Shown here in pieces: positions 44,875 to 56,423 of a stretch of 64,000 nt of DNA (the stretch's first letter is position 1; every line of letters starts with the position of its first letter). The notes beneath the pieces are model-generated. The model searched no databases, was not told where the DNA came from, and worked only from the letters and a program-made list of their open reading frames with translations. The position numbers and the translations under genes were made by a program. The stretch is taken from contig JAVHJL010000012.1 in the NCBI GenBank assembly GCA_036971715.1, forward strand, positions 1,636,543 to 1,700,542, written 5' to 3'. Source of the stretch: Arthrobotrys musiformis. Lineage: Eukaryota; Ascomycota; Orbiliomycetes; Orbiliales; Orbiliaceae.

Positions 44875-46686
44875 ACTTACCTGATATAGTATGCTCACGG
44901 AATTCCATGAGCGATATCATATCACTGTGTTAATTTACAAGGCTTATAAGATTATCTTAATCAACTGAGGTTTGCCAACGGTGAGATTTTAATCTACTTC
45001 TATTTAACGGAGGCTCTTATTTGAGGGAACGAAAGACTACTCATTGCGGGCCTGTTGTTCGGTAGCGGAGAGACTGAAACGGAGAATTGGATGGCAAAGC
45101 AGAACCGCAGGATTGAGGTTATAACGCATATGATAACCCTCTGTCGAATCAACCAGGCGCGAAAGTACAAATGAGCAAAATTTATCATCCGGGCTCCACC
45201 CATAAACCATTCACAAGCCGAATTTCAAGAATCATCTGGCACTAATTCACAACTTGAAGACTTCCAAATCGGACACTATATACACTCGCTGGGAAACAGT
45301 ATAGCCAGAAGTCCGGAACTCTCTACGACTTCTCTCAGTTGACTATTCGAGATTTTCCTAGCTAAATGTTCTTCAATTCCGTCTATCTATCTTTGTTTCT
45401 TGCATTATTGTACTATTCGATATAGTTAATCATTTCTACGATTGATAATATACCTCCCGTCCATAGCTCAGTGACCGACGAAAAATCAGTATATACTATC
45501 CAGCATATTCGCAACTTCTTTTTGATAGACAGTCCTGATGCGTAAATATTGGGCTAGTATGCGTGACACCACTATCTAATTCCGACGTTGGGGTGTTTGA
45601 TAGATACCTTATACTACTTTTACCGGCGCCAGCTGCACAAAAATACCAGAGTAAAAGTATTTCGCATTAGAACCCAACATAAACAGACTAACCTCTGAGT
45701 GTAACTTACCAATTCCGCAACACCAGAGGATGTTTGATGAGTTTTCTGATGAGTCCCTACTTGCCGTTCCGAGACGACCAGGATTTGGTTTTGGTTTTTC
45801 GTAGTGCACTAGTCTCAGTTGTCCTGCCGCATATGTATACTAACCAGATTAGGAAGTAGATCTTGGCGCGACAAACATTCCTTCTGTTCTCTCACTCACA
45901 GGAATGATTTTAGTATGAAACAGTTTTTGCCGTTCAGGTGATGCCAGTGTTTTTCCCATTTGCTTTGTGGAAGATGTAATGTTACTATGAGACATGGCTC
46001 TCGGATGGTAGGGTTTATGAACGATAAATAAGAGGTCCAATATAAAAAATGGAATCCGCTAATGGTTATCTTGCAAAATGCTCTTGTTCAATCGTTTACA
46101 TGTGATAGATAAACATATTTAACAAAAAGGTTACCTATGCTTTATTTAGACCTGCTTCCAATGCAATATTTAGGCTACACAACCGTAAATCTTTGATGTT
46201 ATTGATCTTCAGTATTTTAGGCTGCGTTAAGCCTTGTCACGAGCGGAGGACAATAGATTGGCAACCAAAAGATATTGATGAAAAGATAAGGATTTCCAGG
46301 TCCTAAATCCGCGCTATGATATACTAGTTCGCACAGACAATCCGCATTCGATCCCTAAGACTCTCTGACGTACGATACGAGATGCACCCAGGGTGGAGAA
46401 GTTATGGAAAGAAAGGAAACTATAGCGATAGGGGGCGTTTTCAGAATCATCGCGGGAATGCCACGTGACAAGGCTGCAGAGAAGCGCACCACAACCCCGC
46501 TCCACAATATAGACACCTTCGTTACAGCACAAGAATTGAAATGATATTTCGCAAGTACTGCCCCTGAAAGCCTATTTACTCAGGGATAAACACACTTCGT
46601 TTTCATTTTACCATAGTTCTACTCGTTAACTTCGAGCGACTTGGATGTTGCCCCTACCGCAGCTCTCTACCTTCAGTTAGCGCGTC
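44875..46686. other. intergenic between viperin and the STAND gene
   Basis: No gene is supported. Several 60-70-codon minus-strand frames (45000-45203, 45609-45809, 46314-46532) have no recognisable domain. At 45849-46040 a minus-strand frame shares PRAMSHSNITSS with 31100-31160. The last part should hold the STAND gene's promoter. Confidence 0.4.
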
Positions 46687-49600
46687 ATGGATCAACTGAG
46701 CAACCGCCTCAATCATGATTCGTATACCGTTGCATGCATCTGCCCTATGGGGGTCGAACTGGCAGCCGTCGAAGCGATGTTGGACGAGATACACCCGAAC
46801 CTCTTCTTACCGTCCGACAAGAACTCCTACACACTAGGACGAATGGGAGCGCACAATATCGTAATTGCGGTTATGCCAGGAATCGGGAACAACAACGCGG
46901 CCACTGTGGCCACACAATTACTAAACGACTTCAAATAGATCAGGTTTGGTTTGCTTGTGGGAATAGGTGGTGGCATACCTGTAGAGGATGAGTATGATAT
47001 TCGACTCGGCGATATAGTCGTCAGCAAGTCAACAGGGACGTTTGGCGGGGTTGTGCAATTTGATCGCGGTAAAGTCCACCCAGATGGGCGCTTCGAACAA
47101 ACGGGAACGTTGAATAAACCCCCAGCAATCATCGCCGCAAATGTACAAAAATTGCAAGCACAGCATAGGAGGATGGGCAATAAGATATCGGCATATTTGT
47201 CGGAAATGTTGGAGAGATATCCGTATATGGAGGAAGAGAATTACTTTTATCAGGGTGTGGAGAATGACCTGCTATTCGGGGCGACATACGACCACGAGGG
47301 TGGCAACAACTGCCGCCATTGCGATCAAAGAAAGATCTTAGACCGCGAACCACGCAAGAAGACATCACCCAGGATTCACTATGGTACTATCGGCTCGGCT
47401 AACGTGGTTGTCAAGGACGCTGTCGTCCGAGAGAAGCTAAAGGAGGACTTGGGAATTATCTGTGTAGAGATGGAAGCAGCTGGCTTGATGGATCAGTTCC
47501 CTTGTCTTGTCATCCGCGGGATCTGTGATTATGCGGATTCTCACAAGAACAAGCGTTGGCAGCCCTATGCCGCCGCTACAGCTGCTGCATATGCTAAGGA
47601 ACTACTCTCCATCATTCCAGCACAGGAAATAACCGCGGCAAAACAAGCTTTGGAAGCTCTACAAATTTCAAGAGGTGTGTATTACTTGATCCTGTCTCGT
47701 TTACGATAACATCTCTGTAAATATCAAATAAAAGGGCTAGCGTCGCTAAGCCTTCTTAGAGATGACCACATACTCTTAACACAATGTCCTTATGTATTAG
47801 GGCAATGAAAAGGTGCCAAGCTGATTGTATGCAGAACAAGACCGATTGCTAGAGGAGCTCCCCTATGCTAAGGACGCATCTTACAACTCGCGGCTTTGGG
47901 AGCACACAGATCGATGCTTGCCAGATACAAGAATCGACCTTTTGAAGGACATTACTGCGTGGAGCCAAGAACCGAGCGGCCAGATTATCTTCTGGCTGAA
48001 TGGCATGGCGGGCACCGGCAAGTCGACCATTGCTCGCACAGTTGCAAATGAACTTGCGGTTAAGGGACAACTCGCTGCGAGTTTTTTCTTCAGCAGAGGT
48101 GGTGGCAACCTTAGTCATGCGGAGATGTTTGTGACTACTATTGCCATGCAGCTCGCAAATAGGTTGAAGCCTTTAAAGCACCATATTTGCAGGGCGATTC
48201 AGGATGATCGGAAGATTGCAAGTCAAGCTCTTCGAGCCCAGTGGGACCAACTTGTCTTGTCGCCACTCTCCAACTTCAATGCACATTCACCGCAGCCCTT
48301 CGTTCTTATAATTGATGCGTTGGATGAATGCGAAGGTGACAACGACATCAGATTATTACTACAACTCTTCGCTGAGACAGCAAGCATCAAAGGCATTCAG
48401 ATCCGGGTTTTTATCACCAGCAGGCCAGAAACGCCAATCTGGTTAGGGTTTCGTGCTATGGCAGGAATAATTCATTTCGATTTGGCTCTCCATGAGGTTT
48501 CACGCGCTATTGTCGACCATGATATATCGGTGTTCTTTAAGACACACTTTAAGGAGATAAGAGATATTTCTGAAAGTGTCCCAACAGATTGGCCTGGCAA
48601 TGAAATAATAGACATTCTCGTCCGAAAGGCTGGCGGCTTGTTCATCTATGCCGCAACAGTGTGTCGTTTCATCAAAACCCAATCAGATCAATGGTTACCT
48701 CAACGGTTACTCGAAACCTTCCTTCCTCAAAATGAACTGGGACATCGCCGGAAAGGGCCTACAGTTCCCTCAAGTTCTCCAACTAAAGAACTTGACGCGA
48801 TATACATACAAATTCTGAATCATTCTATTAAAGGGGTTGGGGAAGGCAAAGATAAGGAAGAACTTACAAAAGAATTCCGACAAGTGGTTGGTTCGATTGT
48901 CATTCTCTCCGAGCCACTTTCTGTTGCTGTGCTGGGGAGGCTTCTGGACATTGACCAGGAGACAGTCCGCCTAAGGTTACGTCACTTGCATTCGGTTCTC
49001 AATGTGCCCGAAGATCAGGATTTGCAAATCCGTCTGTTACACCCCTCGTTCCGTGACTTTCTTCTTGATAAGGAGAGGTGTCATGATCCACTATTCTGGG
49101 TAGACAAGAAAACTGCACACCAACAATTAGCAACACGTTGCCTCGAGCTGCTCTCATGCAGCCGTACCGGATTAAAGAGGGATATGTGCAACTTACAACA
49201 ACCTGGAGTTCTTGCGGCAGAAGTAGACAAATCCCTGGTAGCACAGCGTCTATTACCAGAAATGCAGTATGCATGTCAGTATTGGATTGAGCACCTCCTG
49301 CAAGGCGAGGAACATCACTACGACCATGGTCCTGTTGATGTCTTCTTACGGCAGCATCTGCTTCACTGGTTTGAAGTGCTTGCATTAATAGGGAAGGTCC
49401 CTCAAGGGGTTCGTGCTGTAGCGTTATTAGAGAGCCTGGTAAACGTAAGTGAAGGTCTTGATGGCAACAAAAAGTCGAAAGCTAATTTAATTACCAAGGC
49501 TGATGAAAGTCCCCGTCTCCACGCTTTTATCCATGATTCCAAGCGACTCATTCTTTATAATCGATCAATTATTGAGAGAGCACCTCTTCAAGTTTATTGC

Positions 49601-50515
49601 TCTGCTCTCGCATTCGTACCGCAGCAGAGCTTAGTTCGCAAACAGCTTGAGCACGAGATGCGCTATTGGGTAGAGAGGTCGCTGGTAGCACAAAAGGAGT
49701 GGAGCTCATTACTGCAGACGCTCGAGGGCCATACAGGCGAGGTCAAAGCTGTAACCTTCTCACCGGACAGCAAACTGGTGGCGTCGGCATCAGATGACAA
49801 GACTGTCCGCCTCTGGGACACAGCGACAGGCGCGGCTCTGCAGACGCTCGAGGGCCATACAGGCAAGGTCAACGCTGTAACCTTCTCACTGAACAGCAAG
49901 CTGGTGGCGTCGGCATCAGATGACAAGACGGTCCGGCTCTGGGACACAGTAACAGGCGCGGCTCTGCAGAAGCTCGAGGGCCATATAGGCTGGATCGACG
50001 CTGTAACCTTCTCACCGGATAGCAAGCTGGTGGCGTCGGCATCAGGTGACTGGACGGTCCGGCTCTGGGACACAGTAACAGGCGCAGCTCTGCAGACGCT
50101 GGAGGGCCACATAAACTTTGTCAGCGCTATAGCCTTCTCACCGAACGGCAAGCTGGTGGCGTCGGCATCATATGACAAGACTGTCCGCCTCTGGGACACA
50201 GCAACAGGCGCGGCTCTGCAGACAATTGAGAACTGCGTCGTTTCTGAGCTAGCTTTCTCTATGGATAATATGTACCTTGAGACGAACTGCGGGTTACTAT
50301 GTACTCAATCTAACTCAGCTAATGAATTAGCCCCCACGCTACAATCCCTCTGCAGGGTTTTCCAAAGAGAAACTTGGATAACCCACAATGACAGAAATCA
50401 CCTTTGGCTCCCTCCTGATTACCGGCCCAGTTGCGCAGCTTTCCGAGGCAATCTTCTTGTGCTAGGACATTCACACGGTAACATCACATTCATTCAATTC
50501 CCATTTGATTCTTAA
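46687..50515 (+). CDS. PNP_UDP-NACHT-WD40 STAND protein (NLR-like), with one in-frame TAG
   Basis: Exons 46687-47674 and 47835-50515 join (donor GTGTGT, acceptor ATGCAG after GCTGAT) to about 1222 residues. Residues 1 to about 320 are a nucleoside-phosphorylase domain: YTLGRMGAHN, GLLVGIGGGIP, RIHYGTIGSANVVVKD, CVEMEAAGLMD and RGICDYADSHK. NACHT follows: Walker A GMAGTGKST (about 386-393), Walker B FVLIIDALDECE (about 485-496), then HPSFRDFLL. The C-terminus has four WD40 repeats (about 956-1123). Such proteins act as fungal immune or heterokaryon-incompatibility sensors, where WD40 variation sets specificity. Codon 84 is TAG (46936-46938) although the frame stays open on both sides; relatives usually have Ser there. 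It may be a null allele, a recoded stop or an error. The rest is intact, so this loss would be recent. Confidence 0.9.
46936..46938 (+). other. in-frame TAG inside the PNP domain of the STAND gene
   Basis: The TAG lies between FK and IRFGLLVGIGG. One base change from Ser TCG would give it. Everything else in the gene reads open. Confidence 0.95.
49712..50215 (+). repeat. four 126-bp tandem repeats (WD40 units)
   Basis: Units start at 49712, 49838, 49964 and 50090, each exactly 126 bp (42 codons), each opening with CTGCAG. They are nearly identical at the DNA level. Differences cluster in codons just after the LEGH motif (TGEV, TGKV, IGWI, INFV) and at DK/DW before TVRLWD. This is the pattern of concerted evolution plus selection at WD40 binding faces. 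Confidence 0.97.
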
Positions 50516-51173
50516 TTTAATTTTCTTCTTTTAATAACTCTCTTAAAGAGGGACCTGAGCGGGCTTGCAATTTATAATTTCTTATGCCACTGACTGTTTT
50601 AAGTCAAGTGTCAACATTATGACATATCGGAAATGATGACGATTATGCACCCCGTAGATTATACGATTTGCCACAAAACCCATACTTTCTATCAAGAGCT
50701 AAACTTATTGCTCCCACTGCTCAGTTCAATAAATTGCGAGCCATGAAAGTTGACCCATGCTAGTGCGTATAATCTTAAGGACTACATCCTCAGGGAACCC
50801 CTCTAGTTTCATCGCCTGTAATAGATTTTGTAATAATTCGTATATAGACTAGTCCAAGGTATCAAGGTAATACACAAATGTCGCTAGGCAGAGAATACGG
50901 CTAATCTTTTTAAATTCTTGGAATTTCCTATGATAACTTTAGGTAACATTTCACATGTATAAAGATGTATTCAAGTGCCAGATAATAGTGACGTTGAATC
51001 CATCTAGCCTCTGCAGAAGCTCTCCAGTTTTCGCGTCCAATAGCTAGATAGTGTCATTGGACGATAAGCTAGAAGCTTACAGTTGGGAGAGAATGCTATA
51101 TTGTCTATAAAATATTAAAATCGAAGAACACTGCGGTGAGTAAAAAAAAGTTTCCACAGATGTTCGATCTGAG
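50516..51173. other. intergenic, 3' to the STAND gene
   Basis: No gene is supported. At about 51001-51027 the string CTCTGCAGAAGCTCTCCAG resembles the WD40 unit start (CTGCAGAAGCTCGAGG), so a decayed WD40 scrap may lie here. Confidence 0.35.
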
Positions 51174-53151
51174 CTAAGCCGGTGCCTCGTACAGCCCTTG
51201 TGATACATGCTGCTGCTGAACCACAGGCGAGTACGTATTCGGCTGGTTCACCGGCAGCTCGACCTTCACGGGATTGGTATAATTCCCGTGCAACTCCATT
51301 CTTCGCCGGACATACAGACCCTGGAGTTCAGAAGGATTTTGAATCCATCCTTTATTGGGATCCGTTGGCGGCGGCGGCGGCAAGGGAGTTGCTAAATCTC
51401 GCGGCTCTCTGCGTTTCCGTAGGTAAAACCATATTCCGACGGCTATTAATGCTATTATTACAACTGCGCCGACTGCGATGCCGCCGATTGCCCCGCCTGA
51501 TAAAGCGGGACTGGAAGATGGAGACGAGGTGGCAGAGGTGGTTTCCGTGCTTGATGTTGTAGTGGAGGCTGGAGCTGTGGATGTTGCGGATGCGAATTCT
51601 GCGAAGACGGTCGACATGCCGGCTTGGTTAAAGCCGCCGGGGGGTTGTGTTAATGTAGCTCCTCCGTTGGCACTATGACGCCGAATCGGTTAATTATATA
51701 TTCCTTCAATATGTTGTATAAGTTGTAGTCAATTGAGACTTACTCGCCGCCGATAGTCTCGTAGATCATCTGGGGCACTCTGTAATCTTCTGGCTCTGCT
51801 CCACTAACCACGCTTGACAACTCTAACAAATTTAAATCGAAGAAGAAGGCTAATCTCCCATTATTATCACATTGGGGAAAGTTGTAAGTAGACCCTCCGA
51901 TAACTCTATTCCCGCCGAATACTACCATGGTGTGTTTCTTCATCAAGTTACAAGAAGGAGAATACCGTGGCGCCGCAGCGACATTCGAGTCGATATCGTC
52001 GGAGAGTTTCGTCCATGTGAAAGAAGGGATACTCAGCGCCCAAACATCGCCGAATGTCACATCGTTATTCGCGCCACCGTACACAATGATCTGGTAGGAC
52101 GATTTATCCTGCGCCGCGACGAGGACGCTGCAGCCGGACCAAAATCGATTTTCGGGCGGCGTACCATTCGTGCGCTGGGTATACCACTGCGTCGAATTCG
52201 TATCGTATATCCGTACGAGGTCGACCGAGCCCTGCTAACCATTCGTTACTCCCATACCTACGAGTAAAACCGTCCTTCCGTCGAGTTTTATACCATGCAT
52301 CCATCCCGAGGCGGTTTGGGTAAACGGCGTGGTTTCGTTCTTCCAGACCCCGGTTTTGGCATTGAATGTCAGTAGTTGATTTACAGGCTCGCCGAACTCC
52401 GAACTTTCGATATACGCCCCACCGAAGGCGTATCCCATCCTCGATTCTTCGTCGAACCAACTCGCAGCAGTCCCCACCAAGTTTCCATCCCTTCCGCCAA
52501 TTTTAAGATTCGACTCCGTCCAATCGATGAGAATGTTGCCGTCTTTTACGTTTGCTGTCCATAGTTTCCCAGGTACGCCGGGATTCCAGTCGCGGTTGGC
52601 GATGTATGATGTATTTGCGATATCAATATAGGCGCCTAATGCTAGATATGCCTTTTTGACGGTGGTGTCGAGCCAGAATAGTGGCGAACGAGTGTCCGGC
52701 ATCAATTCCCCGTCCCAATTGAAGGGCGGGGCTTTAGTCTCGATAACGTCGATGTCATCTGCGACATCTTGCATACGGACGGTGGATGTTAGGTTTAGGA
52801 TTCGAAGATATGGGTCTAGCTTGTCGCAAAGCGGTTAGTATATCGACATAAACTTTATAAACCGTTGAGATCCTTGAGCTTGTTCGAATTCATAGAGCTT
52901 TGTACATACTTTGACCATAACCATCCCAGCCTATTTGCCAATTATATATCATTCGACCGCCCTGGATGTAGAGGAGATCACCAATCACCAAGCCTAACGT
53001 TATGACCAGACACGACCAAACGTTAGCAAAAAGTCTCGACTCGGACTTGAATCTTGAACCAGATATGATTCTTCTGCAGAACCACAGACATACCGGAGTG
53101 CCCTGTTAGTGAGCAAGTATCGCGGACTGGGTCCGCCTCCTTTTGTGACAT
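51174..53151 (-). CDS. kelch-repeat membrane protein, with one in-frame TAG
   Basis: Four exons: 53151-53094, 52993-52910, 52815-51744 and 51672-51174 (about 570 codons). All introns have good donors and CTAAC-like branch points; the second has a perfect TACTAAC. The protein has kelch-type blades: IGDLLYIQGGR, GYAFGGAY, SGWMHGIKLDGR, YQIIVYGGANN and HTMVVFGGNR. It then has a Ser/Thr-rich stalk, a membrane span (AIGGIAVGAVVIIALIAVGI), a basic stop-transfer RKRR and a PPPPPP cytoplasmic tail. This suits a surface protein with one span; ligands are unknown. No signal peptide is seen, so an upstream exon may be missing. At 52235-52237 a TAG interrupts the frame between TNG and QGSVD, while both sides are open. 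Pseudogene, or a recoded stop. Confidence 0.82.
52235..52237 (-). other. in-frame TAG inside the kelch gene
   Basis: Reads GGT TAG CAG in the gene's sense. It is the only stop in exon 3. Confidence 0.93.
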
Positions 53152-54195
53152 GTTCTCCCGCCTAGTCTTTCGCTGCAGTTGCGACGTCGAAGTCCAGAGC
53201 CAATACAACAATTCTTCCCTTCGGCCTCAAACAAAAACAAATCCAGACTCCAACCCAGGCCGTCGCAAACTTTCGGTCTTCGTCGCACAAAGAATGAAGA
53301 AAACAAAACAAAAAAAGGATAGAATATCAAGAGCAGAATGTTAATCGTGAATCATGAACTAAAAAGAATCGAACTATTTCCCGCGGAACCTTAACCAAAT
53401 GACCATATATCAAGAAGAAGATATATCTGGCAAGGCGCTGGCCCCCTGAGATTTTTTCCGAAATTGCAGCTAAGACATCCTGGGATGGCCCCAGGCAGTA
53501 AACACTATGCGGGTCTGTGTAACGGGAACAACAATTTTTTTTTTTACTCTCTGAGGAAACAACAGCGAAGGTGCGAATAAAGGGTGCTGGTGAGAATCTT
53601 GAAACGAGAGATGCCGTACTCCTTTGCTATTTATTGCTGACCCAATTGGCCGTGGGGTTGAATTTGAATCACAAGGAAGAAATGGCAAAATACATACGAT
53701 CGACCTTTTCATGGGGATTTCTAGGAAGGTCTCCAACCGTTGAGGAAGCGAGGGTTGACAAGATGCAGCCAATTAAGGGGCGTTTTGTATGCATTGGTTG
53801 ACAGATGGGGCCCATGGGGGATGGGGTGCTATTGAACGTCAGTACGGGTAAAATACCTTTTATCGATTAGAATAGTGGACCCCCTTGATAATACATGTAC
53901 GGCTGATATTACATCCTGTAGATTCTGGCTGGGAAGATGCAGAAATCCTGCTTGTACTCCCAGTCTCAAATACTTCCAAGCTTTTTACGTGTGGGCTATT
54001 AATACCAGGCGGTGCATTTGCATCTGCATTTGCATTTATTCTAGGCACTTGTTTTCGAGCCCCCCCCAGCAATACGTAGATACATGCACTTAATTTTCGT
54101 TTTCTGGAAACAAGAAACGGCGTAGACATGAAAGTACAGGCACAGGCATTGCATGAGTTATACGAATTTGGTTTTCTAATTCCGTTGGCTCTCTC
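53152..54195. other. intergenic
   Basis: No supported gene. Short frames on both strands are probably chance. The start of the kelch gene (possible signal-peptide exon) might lie in 53152-53345, but I could not define it. Confidence 0.35.
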
Positions 54196-55577
54196 CTAGG
54201 ATCCTCCAGCCATAGTGACTAGATTTCCGTATTTCACTGTGTTCATTGTGGCGGCGTACTGGTCGGCGGCTGGAGATACGGTTAAGATCATTGCAGAAAA
54301 CCCATCCTCGCTGCCCAGGAAATGCTCCCTTAGTACCATGGTTAAAGGGGAGGACCTGAATGGAATCCTGGCTTGGTTTGAAGACCTCGCACGTATAACT
54401 TCCTTTAGGGCGAACAGATCCGAGTTGATTTGTTGTCCTTCCTGTTTGTCTTTGGCCGTTTGTTTGGACCCTGCAGCCGAAGTCGACGACTTTTGGTCGT
54501 AGTACTCCGATCCTGCCAGGTTGACAAACATAAATTTCCCTCCAAGGCATGGGTGCTGACTGTTTGTGAAGATTTCTTGCACTTTTGCTTTGGCAAGTTC
54601 CATGCGCTCTTTGTATTCTCGTTTTATTGCTTCTGCGGCGTTGATACGTTCTTGGTTGATTGTGTGGTTGGGATTCAGCATATACTTACCGTCAGGACCT
54701 TGAATATATCTTTTGGAGTTTTCCTCGATGTATACGTCTGAGACATATTTTCTGTGTGGAACTAGTTCTGCCTGTCATTTGATCACCGCATCTCTAGCCT
54801 CCACCAGCGCTTTGTTCACAATTTCGAGCTCGAAAACAGCATGAGTTCGAGAACTCTTGTCATGCACAGTAGAATTTCCAGTCGCTCGGAGGTCTAGTCC
54901 CTGTTCCAATACTGTCCGAAGTTCATCAAATGTCCAGCATGGAACTACCAGAATCGGCTTCACCCTGACTTTTCCACCTTCAAGAGTTTCGGTTTCGCCG
55001 CGAACGTGTATCTTCCCATCCGGCCCTTCACGAACGAAACACTCCGTGTGTCCGTTAAGAAGGTCGAAGGCGCTCTTTTTTCGAACCTCGTACATTCGAA
55101 GTCCCACAGCTAGTTTTTGATCATTATCTTCAGACTCGGTTGACCCATTCAATTCTTCGATCTTTTGAAAGAGCTCCTTTGCAGCTGATAGACATAGTCC
55201 CACTTGTTGGGGATCCTCGTGGTCGTAACCGACGATGGTATGTGTCTTCCCACTGCCTGTATGGCCGTATGCAAAGAAGTTGCACGTTTTTCCGGCCATG
55301 ATCTTGGGGAAGGTTTGGGAAACTACATTTTCGTAGACGCCCCGGTTGTTGTCGTCCGCCTCGAAGACTTTGGAAAAAGAGGGAGCGCTGGTCCAAGGGC
55401 GGGCGCCTCTGCTGGAGCTCGAGCCGCTGGAATCAGGTTGAGAGAATGAAACGGAATAACCACCGTCTCCGGGCTTTGGGCCTTTTGGATCTCAGTAGCT
55501 CCTTCCTCTGCAGGCAGGGGCCGCCATCTGATGTAAACGTTGAAAGGCGTGAGCTTCTGGGCCTTCTTTGGTGACAT
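54196..55577 (-). pseudogene. kinesin motor protein, with a stop and a frameshift
   Basis: Read on the minus strand, the motor starts FNVYIRWRPLPAEE. After a frame change it reads SAPSFSKVFEADDNN, YENVVSQTFPKIM and AYGHTGSGKTHTIVG (the ATP P-loop). SSRTHAVFELEI (switch I) and FVNLAGSEYYD (switch II) follow, then RIPFRSSPLTMVLREHF and AATMNTVKYG. All catalytic motifs survive. Two faults are seen: a shift of one base between about 55500 and 55460, and a TGA at 54775-54777 between DAVIK and QAELVP (one C-to-T change from Arg CGA). The stalk and tail are absent, so this is a motor-only kinesin of about 460 codons. Non-functional if the sequence is correct. Confidence 0.82.
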
Positions 55578-56423
55578 CTTGTATGCAATCGATACTGTAA
55601 TTTTTCTTTTCTAAAATAAAAGGATATTGTGGTTTTCAAGTATGCCCGTTTTGCATGATGTTCAGATTTCGAACAGAGTAAACCCGCGAGCTTTTATCTT
55701 CGGCCTGCTATGGTGGTAGGGGACGGGTACCGGTTAGCAGGATCGGCACAGACTTTGAGATTGGCGTATATCCACGTAGATATTTACGGGATAAATCCGA
55801 AGTCGTGAGCAATAACATCGCAAGCCGCGGAATCCGTGGAGGTCTTATGCAATTATGGCTTCGAATTCGTAGTAGCGTCTCGTCAGGAAGCTCGTGAAGC
55901 ATAGCTCGGGAACCTTATGCAGGTGTTTGCTGTTGTTGCTTGGTGGAGCTACACCATTGTCCAATCACAGCACCGGGAGCTTGCTAATTTGGACTTCACG
56001 CAGTCGCCTTTGAGCGAGTTAGTAATGGAATTTCGTGCTGATGAGTCTTTCGGACCTTTGATCCTTGGATGCGGTTTTGCCTTTTGGGGGATATCGACAG
56101 GGAAGGACTAGATGCCTGCAGCATCGACGGTCCCAATCGGGCGCAATTCATTGTCCAAGTGCTTCGCAGCGGATAGAAATGTTACACGCGGGAAACGTTG
56201 CGCGTATCAACGACGACCCCGCGATCTGATCCTGCCTGGCCGGAACATGAGAGCCTCGCGATCCAACATCTACAGCATTCAACTACCCCGCCACCAACGC
56301 CAGCTTGGACATCTACAAGGACACGACTTCAGACCTTGAAGGGGTATAAAATTACTTATACAGAATTCAGAATTCATCCCGGAGCATACTCAATAAATAC
56401 ACTTTTGTGGACTCTTTCAACCA
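55578..56423. other. intergenic
   Basis: A minus-strand frame at 55902-55708 starts MLHELPDETLLRI, which looks like the first half of an F-box, but it degrades at once. No other gene is supported. Confidence 0.35.

Noticed and set aside
49663..50199. A 178-codon minus-strand frame over the WD40 repeats.
   Set aside because: It is the mirror of the repeat units, kept open by the 126-bp periodicity.
55708..55902. A minus-strand start of an F-box (MLHELPDETLLRI).
   Set aside because: The match covers only about 13 residues and the frame then loses all similarity.
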